Below, one piece after another: positions 6,150-11,451 of a stretch of DNA of 11,451 nucleotides. The notes beneath the pieces were generated by a model. It made no database searches. It was not told where the DNA came from and worked only from the letters and a program-made list of their open reading frames with translations. The translations under genes were made by a program, and so were the position numbers. The stretch's first letter is position 1. Every line of letters begins with the position of its first letter. Source of the DNA: Thermoleophilia bacterium (GTDB lineage: Bacteria > Actinomycetota > Thermoleophilia > Gaiellales > Gaiellaceae); the NCBI GenBank assembly GCA_014534155.1, contig JACVSB010000034.1:1-11451 (forward strand), in the 5' to 3' direction.

Positions 6150-7003
6150 CGCTCCTCGCGCTCGCCGCGCGGGGGCGAGGCCTCGTCCCGCCCGACGAGC
6201 CCGTCCTCCACGGCGACGACGAGGCGCTCCTGCGCGGACGCGCGGCGTTCGAGACGACGCGGGTGTACGGAGGGCGGCCCTTTCGGCTCGGCGAGCACCT
6301 CGACCGGCTGCGAGGGTCCGCGGCGAGGATCGGCCTCCCGCCCGTCGATGCCGGAGAGTGCAGGGAGCTCGCGCGTCTCGCCGTCGACGCCTCGCGCGCC
6401 CCGGACGCGGTCCTGCGCCTCTACTGGACGGCGGGACGCGAGGGGAGCAGGACGCCCAACGCGCTCGCGCTCGTCACCGCGCTCCCACCCGAACTCGAGG
6501 AGCGCCGCCGGCGCGGCGTGCAGCTCATCTCCCTCCCGCTCGGGCTCGAAGCCGACCTGCGCGCGCTCGCGCCGTGGCTCCTCGGCGGCGTCAAGTCGAC
6601 CTCGTACGCCGTCAACATGGCGGCCGAGAGCGAGGCCCGGCGGCGCGGCGCCGACGACGCCGTCTTTCTCGCCAGCGGTGAGATCGTCCTCGAAGGGCCG
6701 GTGACGAACGTCTGGTGGCGGCGGGCGCGCTCCCTGTACACCCCGGCGCTCGAGCTCGGGATCCTGGCCGGTGTCACCCGTGCTTTCCTGATCGGCGCCG
6801 CCGCCGAGCTGGGTTACGACGTACGGGAGGGCGCCTTCCCGCGCGCTCACCTCGCTGGCGCCGTGGTGGCGTTCTCCTCCTCCTCGGTCCGCGAAGTCAT
6901 GCCCGTCGTCGAGCTCGACGGCGCGCCTCTCGGGGCGGGCGCGCCGGGGCCGGCCGCCGGCGAGCTCCAGGCCGCGCTCCGGCGCGCCGCCGCGGGCGCC
7001 TAG
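6146..7003 (+). CDS. pabC: Aminodeoxychorismate lyase / class IV PLP aminotransferase (285 aa)
   Basis: A PLP enzyme of fold type IV. The visible family marks are FETTRVYGGRPFRLGEHLDRL (35-55), the Schiff-base lysine Lys150 in GGVKSTSY, ADDAVFLASGEIVLEGPVTN (169-188), and the PLP-phosphate loop GILAGVTR (205-212). Sequence alone does not fully separate 4-amino-4-deoxychorismate lyase from branched-chain or D-amino-acid aminotransferases. The GTGA overlap with pabB strongly favours the lyase role, releasing pyruvate and p-aminobenzoate. The GTG at 6146-6148 is the start by that overlap. The C-terminal 25 residues are rich in Ala, Gly and Pro. A 41-bp gap with a promoter-like box separates it from the next gene. 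Confidence 0.88.
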   Translation: MTLLALAARGRGLVPPDEPVLHGDDEALLRGRAAFETTRVYGGRPFRLGEHLDRLRGSAARIGLPPVDAGECRELARLAVDASRAPDAVLRLYWTAGREGSRTPNALALVTALPPELEERRRRGVQLISLPLGLEADLRALAPWLLGGVKSTSYAVNMAAESEARRRGADDAVFLASGEIVLEGPVTNVWWRRARSLYTPALELGILAGVTRAFLIGAAAELGYDVREGAFPRAHLAGAVVAFSSSSVREVMPVVELDGAPLGAGAPGPAAGELQAALRRAAAGA

Positions 7004-7031
7004 CCCCGGTCGGCCGCCCGCGGACGGCGGT

Positions 7032-7037
7032 TACACT
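7032..7037 (+). promoter_or_regulatory. -10 box of a probable leaderless promoter for the amidotransferase-lut genes
   Basis: TACACT matches TANNNT and four of six bases of TATAAT, followed by 7 bases and GTG at 7045. Transcription would start at or one base before the start codon, and no ribosome-binding site precedes it. It lies in the 41-bp gap after pabC, suggesting that the amidotransferase-lutB-lutC genes form their own unit rather than only reading through from pabB. Confidence 0.5.
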
Positions 7038-7044
7038 CGCCGCC

Positions 7045-7779
7045 GTGCGCGTCCTCTCCCTCGTCCACGGCCCTGACGCCCGCTCGGGGATCTTCGGCGA
7101 GGCGGTCCGCGACGCCGGTCACGAGCTGGACGAGCGCTCCTACCCGCTCGGACGCGTCCCCGACCCGGTGGAGACCTACGACGCTCTGATCGTGCTCGGT
7201 GGGTCCATGAACGTGCACGAGATCGACGGGCACCCGTGGATCCTGGAGGAGCAGCGGACGATCGCGGGGGCGCTCGAGGCGGGCGTCCCCGTCCTGGGCG
7301 TCTGCCTCGGCGGCCAGCTCCTCGGCGCCGTCGCCGGCGGGCGGGTGCACCGCGCGCCGAGGCCGGAGATCGGCTGGTTCGAGGTCGCGACGAGCGACGC
7401 CGCCTCCGAGGATGCCCTCTTCGCCGGGCTTCCGCCGCGCTTCCTCGCCTACCAGTGGCACAGCTACTGCGTCGAGCCGCCGGACGAGGCGGTCGTGCTC
7501 GCGACGAGCAGCGTCTGCGTTCAGGCGCTCCGCCTCGGCGAGTCGGCGTGGGCGACCCAGTTCCACGCCGAGGTCACCGCGCCCATCGTCGAGCGGTGGA
7601 TCGCGAACTACCGCACCGATCCCGACGCGGTTGCGCTGGGCTTCGACCCCGAGCGCGAGCGGAGGCGTCTGCACGAGGAGATCGGCCGCTGGAACGAGCT
7701 CGGACGCGAGCTCGTCGGCGGCTTCCTCGCGGCCGCCGCGCGGCGGGCCGGCATCCCGCCGCAGGCGTCGCCGGCGTGA
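7045..7779 (+). CDS. Class I glutamine amidotransferase (GuaA-N-like, COG0518 type), 244 aa
   Basis: A stand-alone type 1 glutamine amidotransferase domain. The nucleophile elbow GVCLGGQLLGAV (85-96) gives Cys87, and ATQFHAEV (170-177) gives His174 and Glu176, so the Cys-His-Glu triad is complete. LIVLGGSMNV (48-57) supplies the oxyanion strand, and QWHSY (137-141) is typical of the GMP-synthase-like branch. Residues past about 190 form a charged helical tail. The acceptor substrate is unknown. It lies after pabB and pabC, but the elbow reads GVCLGGQ rather than the PabA/TrpG pattern GVCLGHQ, and it has its own promoter-like box, so I do not call it PabA. Its stop overlaps the lutB start (GTGA, 7776-7779). 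Most relatives are annotated only as amidotransferase or GMP synthase-like; a gamma-glutamyl hydrolase activity is also possible. Confidence 0.85.
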   Translation: MRVLSLVHGPDARSGIFGEAVRDAGHELDERSYPLGRVPDPVETYDALIVLGGSMNVHEIDGHPWILEEQRTIAGALEAGVPVLGVCLGGQLLGAVAGGRVHRAPRPEIGWFEVATSDAASEDALFAGLPPRFLAYQWHSYCVEPPDEAVVLATSSVCVQALRLGESAWATQFHAEVTAPIVERWIANYRTDPDAVALGFDPERERRRLHEEIGRWNELGRELVGGFLAAAARRAGIPPQASPA

Positions 7780-8690
7780 CGGCGCGCCTCGCGCGGCCTC
7801 CGGGGGCGTTTCGCTCGACCGCGGCCGCGAAGCTCGCCGACGAGCACACGCAGCGTGCGCTCGACGAGGCGACCGCCCGCCTGTACGGGCACCGAACGGC
7901 CGCGTGGGAGGAGCTGGGCGAGATCGAGTCCTGGCGCGAGCGCGGGCGCGAGATCCGCGCGCGGACGATCGCCGACCTCGACCGCTACCTCGCCCTCTTC
8001 ACGCGCGCCGTCGAGGACGTCGGCGGGCGGGTCCACCGCTGCGCGGACGGGGCGGAGGCGCGGAAGACGGTCGCGGCGATCTGCGCGGCCGCGGGCGCGC
8101 GACGGGCGGCGAAGTCGAAGTCGATGGCCACCGAGGAGATCGGGCTGAACGAGGCCCTCGAGGAGGTGGGGATCGAGGTCGTGGAGACCGACCTCGGCGA
8201 GTACATCCTGCAACTCGCCGGAGAGGCGCCCGTGCACATCGTCGCTCCCGCGATCGAGAAGACCGCGGAGGACGTGGCCGAGCTCCTGTCGCGCGTCGAC
8301 GGCGCCCCCGTCCCCCCGGAGCTCGGCGCGCTGACCCGCGCCGCGCGCCGTCAGCTGCGCGAGGCCTTCCTCACGGCGGACGTGGGCATCACCGGCGCGA
8401 ACTTCGGCGTCGCGGAGACGGGGAGCATCTGTCTCGTCACGAACGAGGGAAACGGACGCCTCGTCAGCTCGCTCCCGCGTGTGCACGTGGTCGTCATGGG
8501 ATTGGAGCGCCTCGTGCCGACGCTCGCGGACCTCTCCGTCCTCCTCCGCCTGCTCGCGCGCAGCGCCACGGGGCAGAAGCTGACGAGCTACACCACGCTG
8601 ATCACGGGCCCGCGGCGGGAGGGCGAGGAGGACGGCCCGGAGGAGCTCCACGTCGTCGTTCTCGACAACGGCCGCACCGATCTGCTCTGA
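7776..8690 (+). CDS. lutB: LutB N-terminal LUD domain, ended by an in-frame TGA (304 aa)
   Basis: LutB is the iron-sulfur subunit of the LutABC L-lactate oxidation system. The 304 residues match the LUD part: KSKSMATEEIGLNEALEEVG (113-132), VVETDLGEYILQLAGEAPVH (135-154), PAIEKT (158-163), TADVGITGANFGVAETGSIC (200-219), LVTNEGNGRL (220-229) and LLARSATGQKLTSYTTLITG (259-278), ending in VVVLDNGRTDLL. In complete LutB proteins the DNGR motif is followed within about 15 residues by a CxxCGxC iron-sulfur motif in the same chain. Here a TGA (8688-8690) intervenes, and the iron-sulfur part continues in the same frame. The GTG start overlaps the amidotransferase stop as GTGA. The gene may be a nonsense mutant, a split gene, a recoded gene or a sequence error. 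Confidence 0.88.
   Translation: MTARLARPPGAFRSTAAAKLADEHTQRALDEATARLYGHRTAAWEELGEIESWRERGREIRARTIADLDRYLALFTRAVEDVGGRVHRCADGAEARKTVAAICAAAGARRAAKSKSMATEEIGLNEALEEVGIEVVETDLGEYILQLAGEAPVHIVAPAIEKTAEDVAELLSRVDGAPVPPELGALTRAARRQLREAFLTADVGITGANFGVAETGSICLVTNEGNGRLVSSLPRVHVVVMGLERLVPTLADLSVLLRLLARSATGQKLTSYTTLITGPRREGEEDGPEELHVVVLDNGRTDLL
8688..8690 (+). other. In-frame TGA separating the two halves of lutB
   Basis: The codons TGA-AGC-CGG-TAC-CGC-GAG-ATG join the LUD part and the ferredoxin part in one frame (7776 to 8706 is 310 codons). The intervening residues SRYRE and the following MLHCIRCGAC still resemble the family linker, so coding constraint seems to cross the TGA. A single base change to GGA or CGA would restore one protein of about 458 residues. 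TGA is the normal stop for most genes here, so the code is not reassigned. Confidence 0.7.
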
Positions 8691-8705
8691 AGCCGGTACC
8701 GCGAG

Positions 8706-9152
8706 ATGCTCCACTGCATCCGCTGCGGCGCCTGCCTGAACGTCTGCCCCGTCTACCGCCGGTCGGGCGGCGGCGCCTACGGCCCCGTTTACTCCGGCCC
8801 GATGGGCGCGGTCCTCGCCCCGCTTCTCGCCGGGCTCGAGCGGGCGCCCGACCTCCCGCACGCCTCCTCCCTCTGCGGGGCGTGCACGTCAGCGTGCCCC
8901 GTGAAGATCCCGCTGCACGAGCTCCTGCTCGACCTTCGCCGCGACCAGGTCGACCGGCGCATCGCCCCGCTCGGCGAGCGCCTCGCCTTCACGCTCTGGT
9001 CGTTCGCGTGGTCGCGGCCCTGGACCTACCGGGCGACCAGCGCGGTCGCGCGCGTCGCCCGCCCCTTCGGCTCGCTCGTCGGCCCAGGCCGGACGTGGTC
9101 GCGCGCACGCCAGCTCCCCGCGCTCGCGCGGCGCCGCTACCGCGACCGGTGA
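8706..9152 (+). CDS. lutB: LutB C-terminal ferredoxin-type domain, separate reading frame (148 aa)
   Basis: This is the 4Fe-4S part of LutB. Cys4, Cys7, Cys10 and Cys14 form CIRCGACLNVCP, and Cys57, Cys60 and Cys64 form LCGACTSACP, so two clusters are likely. YGPVYSGPMGAVLAPLL (25-41) and SSLCGAC are typical LutB signatures. Residues from about 70 match a shortened form of the C-terminal region that follows the clusters in LutB (HELLLDLRRDQV), and the end is basic. If translated alone it would start at the ATG 15 bases past the TGA; upstream there is only GCGAG, a poor ribosome site, so reinitiation would be needed. The whole stretch is in frame with the LUD part. Its stop overlaps the lutC start as GTGA (9149-9152). 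Confidence 0.85.
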   Translation: MLHCIRCGACLNVCPVYRRSGGGAYGPVYSGPMGAVLAPLLAGLERAPDLPHASSLCGACTSACPVKIPLHELLLDLRRDQVDRRIAPLGERLAFTLWSFAWSRPWTYRATSAVARVARPFGSLVGPGRTWSRARQLPALARRRYRDR

Positions 9153-9595
9153 CGGACGAGCTCGTCGCCCGCTTCGCGGCCAGCGCGGAGCGAGCGGGCT
9201 TCGTGGTCCACCGCGGAGCGGCGCCCGCGCTTCCCGACGCGGCTACTTCCCGCGCGCTGTACGGGCTAGCGGACACCGGCAGCGTCGTCCTCGCGGCCTC
9301 GCCCGAGGAACCGCGCGCCCGCTCCCTCCTGCCCGCCGTCCACGTCTCCCTCCTTCGCGAGAACGCGATCCTCGAAGGCCTCGAGGAGCTCTTCGCCGCG
9401 CTCCGAGGCGAGCTCCCAAGCGCGCTTGCGATCGTGAGCGGACCCAGCCGAAGCGCCGACATCGAGCAGCGCCTCGCGGTCGGGGTGCACGGGCCGGGCG
9501 AGGTGCACGTCGTTCTCGAGCCGGCGCCGCCCAGTCAGGGCGCGCCCGAGGCCGGGCGCCGGCGGCGCGACCACTCGTGCCACGAGCCCTCGTAG
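9149..9595 (+). CDS. lutC: LutC-like LUD-domain protein, short form (148 aa)
   Basis: LutC is the third Lut protein and has a lone LUD domain. Visible marks are LADTGSVVLAAS (40-51), SLLPAVHVSLL (59-69), ENAILEGLEELFAAL (71-85) and the signature IVSGPSRSADIEQRLAVGVH (95-114), then HGPGEVHVVLEP. At 148 residues it is shorter than the usual 190-240: the N-terminal helical part is cut to about 40 residues. After the last core strand, residues about 126-148 form a basic tail (AGRRRRDHS) that lies antisense to the end of the rhodanese gene, so the tail may come from loss of an older stop. The GTG start forms a GTGA overlap with the ferredoxin part. No lutA or lactate permease is visible. Confidence 0.82.
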   Translation: MTDELVARFAASAERAGFVVHRGAAPALPDAATSRALYGLADTGSVVLAASPEEPRARSLLPAVHVSLLRENAILEGLEELFAALRGELPSALAIVSGPSRSADIEQRLAVGVHGPGEVHVVLEPAPPSQGAPEAGRRRRDHSCHEPS

Positions 9596-9909
9596 TTCTC
9601 CGCCTCGAGCCCGGAGGCGCGCAGCGCCGCCACGGCGATCCCGGAGCGCTGGCCCGAGTGGCAGTACGCGACGATCCGCCGCCCCCCCGCCGGGACGCCG
9701 CGGCTCGCAAGAAGCGAGCGGACCGCCTCGTCGCCCTCGCGGCGAGCGGACAGAAGCTCGTCCAGCGGAACGTGAACCGCGCCCGGGATGTGGCCCTGCC
9801 AGGGGTCGCACGGGTAGCCCTCCTGCCCCGCGTACTCCTCGCCGGTCCGCACGTCGAGGAGGGCCAGGGCGTCCGTGCCGAGGAGCGCCTCGAGCTCGTC
9901 CCCGGTCAG
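9535..9909 (-). CDS. Rhodanese-like sulfurtransferase, probable CTG start (124 aa)
   Basis: A single-domain rhodanese, moving sulfane sulfur through a cysteine persulfide. The fold runs LTGDELEALL at the start, LALLDVRTGEEYAG (15-28), WQGHIPGAVHVPLDELL (37-53), and the active loop AYCHSGQRSG with catalytic Cys83. The loop has the CxxGxR form of active thiosulfate sulfurtransferases rather than an inactive homologue. NYEGSWHEWSR near the end is also typical. No ATG, GTG or TTG lies in frame near the needed N-terminus; the only later GTG is inside the first strand (DVRTG). The CTG at 9907-9909 gives a full domain and makes a CTGA overlap with the hydrolase stop, matching the 4-base overlaps elsewhere. 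The 3' end overlaps convergent lutC by 61 bp. The sulfur acceptor is unknown. Confidence 0.85.
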   Translation of the reverse strand: MTGDELEALLGTDALALLDVRTGEEYAGQEGYPCDPWQGHIPGAVHVPLDELLSARREGDEAVRSLLASRGVPAGGRRIVAYCHSGQRSGIAVAALRASGLEAENYEGSWHEWSRRRRPASGAP

Positions 9910-10619
9910 CCCGTGACCTCCGCGAGGAAGGCGAGCAGCGCCCGCGCCGTCTCCTCCGGCCGCTCGAGCGCGACCAGATGGCCGGCGCCAGGCACGCGCA
10001 CGAGCCGCGCGTCGGGGAGCGAGCGCGCGAGCGCCTCGGCCTCGGCGTCCGGGACGATCGCGTCCTCCTCGCCGACGACGACGAGCGCGGGGACGCGGGC
10101 GTCGGCGAGCATCGCGCTTCGGTCGGCGCGGTCGCGGAGCGCGACGAGCGCCGCGGCAACGCGCTCCGTCCCCTGCTCGAGGGCGATCTCCCGGGCGCGC
10201 GCCACGACGTCCCGGCCGGCCGCGGGCGCGAAGAGCGCCTCTTCGAGCCGCGCCCACACGCCGGGGACGCCGCTTTCGTCAAGGAGCGCGAGCTGTTCGT
10301 CGCGCGCCGCGCGGGAAGGCTCCGTCTCGCCCGAGGCGCGGCTCCCCACGAGCGCGAGCGCGGGGATCCGTTCGCGCGCCTGCAGCCAGAGCTCCCAGGC
10401 CACGTAGCCGCCCATCGACGCGCCCACGGGGATCAGCGGGCCCTCGACCGTGTCCAGGATCCGCTCGGACCACCCCGCGAGCGTCGAGTCCGCCGGAGGG
10501 CCCGGGAGGTCGGGGGCCGCAACGAGGTAGCCGGCGCGCTCGAGCGCAGGCTTCACGTCCGCCCACATCCGGCAGTCGAGCGGGAAGGCGTGGAGGAGGA
10601 CGACGTGTGGGCGCGTCAT
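9906..10619 (-). CDS. Alpha/beta-hydrolase fold protein (237 aa)
   Basis: A soluble alpha/beta hydrolase with a complete triad: Ser68 in GASMGGY (the GxSxG elbow), Asp186 in VVGEEDAIVP and His214 in PGAGHLVALE. HAFPLD (10-15) supplies the oxyanion strand, and DLPG (37-40) is the usual loop after strand 4. The cap region (about 95-165) is short and helical. There is no signal peptide. Sequence alone does not give the substrate; esterases, lactonases, pimeloyl-ACP esterase-like and haloperoxidase-like members share these motifs. The ATG (10617-10619) overlaps the stop of the upstream gene as ATGA, and its own stop overlaps the rhodanese start as CTGA, so the three genes look like one coupled unit. 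The length is normal for the smaller members of the fold. Confidence 0.88.
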   Translation of the reverse strand: MTRPHVVLLHAFPLDCRMWADVKPALERAGYLVAAPDLPGPPADSTLAGWSERILDTVEGPLIPVGASMGGYVAWELWLQARERIPALALVGSRASGETEPSRAARDEQLALLDESGVPGVWARLEEALFAPAAGRDVVARAREIALEQGTERVAAALVALRDRADRSAMLADARVPALVVVGEEDAIVPDAEAEALARSLPDARLVRVPGAGHLVALERPEETARALLAFLAEVTG

Positions 10620-11389
10620 GGCGAGCGCGAGACGGCGATCGCCTCGCGATCCTCCGAGGCGGCGAGGTACCCGTCCGAGCCGCGGGGAAGGCCGAAGACC
10701 ACGGCGAGGGCGGCCAGGAGCTCCGTGGCGGGCGGGAGCTCGGCCGGGCTTCGCGCGGTCCTCGCGGTTCGGCGGACGGCTTCGGCGTCGGCGCCGGTCA
10801 GGCGCGCCATCAGGCGCGGGTTCGATCCCAGCGCGATCACCTCGCCGGGCGGGAGCGCTCCGTAGTGCTCGGGGACTGACAGGTACTCGTCCACGACACG
10901 GCCGCGCTCGAGCGCGACGTAGCGGACGACGAGGCCCTCCTCGACGCCGATCGCGAGCACGAACGCCCCCATGCGGTCGGAGAGCTCGCGGGCGAGGCGT
11001 CGCAGCATCTCGGGCTCCCGGTCGCAGAGCTCGTCGAAGACGGCGGTCCAGCCGTCGCGGGGCGGGAGCACGACGCTGCCGCGCGAGCCGCCCGGAAGCC
11101 GGGGCACGAACTGCCCGACCGCGCGAACCACCGCGTCGAGGTCGTCGGTCTGCACGTGGATCGAGCCGAAGGACGGCCCCCGTTCTGAGGCGAGATGACG
11201 CTCGAGCGCGTCGACACGGGCGACGAGCACGCGTGCGACCTCCGTGAACCCCGTGCGGATCCACGCATCGCCCGCCTCGTGGGTCGTCTCGACGACGACC
11301 TCGTCGGCGTCCCCGGCGCGGGCGCGCTCGACGACGCCCCGCAGCGTCGCCTCCGTCGGCGGCCCCTCCACGTGCTCTCGATGCCTCAC
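10616..11389 (-). CDS. Unrecognised protein with GNAT-like N-terminal remnant (257 aa)
   Basis: I do not recognise the main domain. Residues about 13-68 resemble the last third of a GNAT acetyltransferase: a helix (ATLRGVVERARAG), the strand DEVVVETTH, then AWIRTGFTEVARVLVARVDA as in the usual alpha4-beta6 region and closing helix. The acetyl-CoA loop (Q/RxxGxG/A) that should precede it is absent, so acetyltransferase activity is unlikely. Residues about 74-245 form a soluble alpha/beta region with the conserved-looking segments GSIHVQTDDLDAVV, FVLAIGVEEGLVVRYVALER, VVDEYLSVPEHYGALPPGEV and RLTGADAEAVRRTARTA. Nothing in it suggests membrane or secretion. The GTG start overlaps the preceding gene's stop (GTGA, 11386-11389); a GTG at 11369-11371 is the alternative. 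The stop overlaps the hydrolase start. Real gene, function unknown. Confidence 0.7.
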   Translation of the reverse strand: MRHREHVEGPPTEATLRGVVERARAGDADEVVVETTHEAGDAWIRTGFTEVARVLVARVDALERHLASERGPSFGSIHVQTDDLDAVVRAVGQFVPRLPGGSRGSVVLPPRDGWTAVFDELCDREPEMLRRLARELSDRMGAFVLAIGVEEGLVVRYVALERGRVVDEYLSVPEHYGALPPGEVIALGSNPRLMARLTGADAEAVRRTARTARSPAELPPATELLAALAVVFGLPRGSDGYLAASEDREAIAVSRSP

Positions 11390-11451
11390 GCGGGCAGGAC
11401 TCTACGAGCGACGAGCAGGTAGTGCGCGGCGAGGTTCGCATGCGAGCCGAA
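11386..11451 (-). CDS. C-terminal end of an unidentified upstream gene (21 residues visible)
   Basis: Only the last 21 residues are in the window, ending AAHYLLVARRVLPA and a TGA. The TGA forms a GTGA overlap with the next start, which is the main reason to believe this frame, because the same overlap recurs through the window. A terminal strand of the type HYLLVARR is common at the end of class I methyltransferases, but this is too little to assign a function. A different frame in the same bases also stays open and cannot be wholly excluded. Confidence 0.5.
   Translation of the reverse strand, partial: FGSHANLAAHYLLVARRVLPA

Noticed and set aside
7014..7030. Possible hairpin terminator after pabC (CCGCC and GGCGG arms)
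   Set aside because: The stem is only 5 bp in DNA where such pairs arise by chance, and no T-run follows. It overlaps the promoter-like region of the next gene.
7045..7779. PabA (glutaminase partner of PabB)
   Set aside because: The location is suggestive, but the motifs GVCLGGQ and QWHSY fit the GMP-synthase-like amidotransferase branch rather than PabA/TrpG, and the gene has a separate promoter-like box.
8688..8745. Selenocysteine at the lutB TGA
   Set aside because: The TGA is at a linker position not known to hold Cys, and I see no convincing stem-loop of bacterial SECIS type just downstream. Kept only as a possibility to test.
7608..8861. A 417-codon minus-strand open frame opposite lutB
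   Set aside because: It is the reverse-strand shadow of lutB, whose family motifs are clear on the plus strand.
7776..9152. Genetic code reassignment of TGA to an amino acid
   Set aside because: TGA is the natural stop of most genes here, at positions matching family lengths and forming the GTGA overlaps.
1..11451. CRISPR array, tRNA/rRNA, transposase, phage or defence genes
   Set aside because: None was seen on either strand. Frequent GAGCTCG-like words reflect codon bias and are not arranged as repeats.

Overview
This is a compact, very GC-rich bacterial segment with 15 recognisable protein genes, two of them cut by the window edges. One of the 15, lutB, is broken into two reading frames by an in-frame TGA. 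I see no rRNA, tRNA, CRISPR array, insertion sequence or integrase. The likely source is an actinobacterium, perhaps a Thermoleophilia/Gaiellales-like lineage. The reasons are the base composition, the near-universal GTG starts, the TANNNT boxes placed 6-8 bases before operon-leading start codons (leaderless-type promoters), and a murI-rph-rdgB gene order known from mycobacteria. This taxonomic call is an inference.

Layout. (1) 1-912, minus strand: a Roadblock/LC7 protein, a 65-residue membrane-anchored protein and the 5' part of pyrE form one overlapping transcription unit. (2) 949-1764, plus strand: a YihY-type membrane protein, divergent from the Roadblock gene across only 36 bp. (3) 1761-5005, minus strand: murI, rph, an mgtC-like gene, rdgB and a cyclic-nucleotide-binding protein, combining cell-wall precursor synthesis, RNA 3' trimming and nucleotide-pool cleaning. 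The last gene appears to have its own promoter built over the rdgB stop codon. (4) 5097-9595, plus strand: pabB and pabC (p-aminobenzoate/folate branch), then a second promoter, a class I glutamine amidotransferase, and a lutB/lutC pair (lactate-oxidation family) with no lutA between them. (5) 9535-11451, minus strand: the tail of an unidentified gene, a protein that looks like a GNAT remnant fused to an unrecognised domain, an alpha/beta hydrolase and a rhodanese.

Two features of gene architecture stand out. Within the operons, nine adjacent gene pairs share a 4-base start/stop overlap: seven GTGA, one ATGA and one CTGA. Every gene that does not overlap an upstream reading frame on its own strand has a -10-like box placed so that transcription would begin at or next to its start codon.

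The most notable anomaly is the lutB gene. Its LUD domain and its ferredoxin domain lie in the same reading frame but are separated by a single TGA (8688-8690). The few codons after the TGA still read like family sequence. No defence system, phage or clearly new multi-gene system is visible. The rest is mostly housekeeping, and the interest lies in gene-expression signals and in the altered lut genes.
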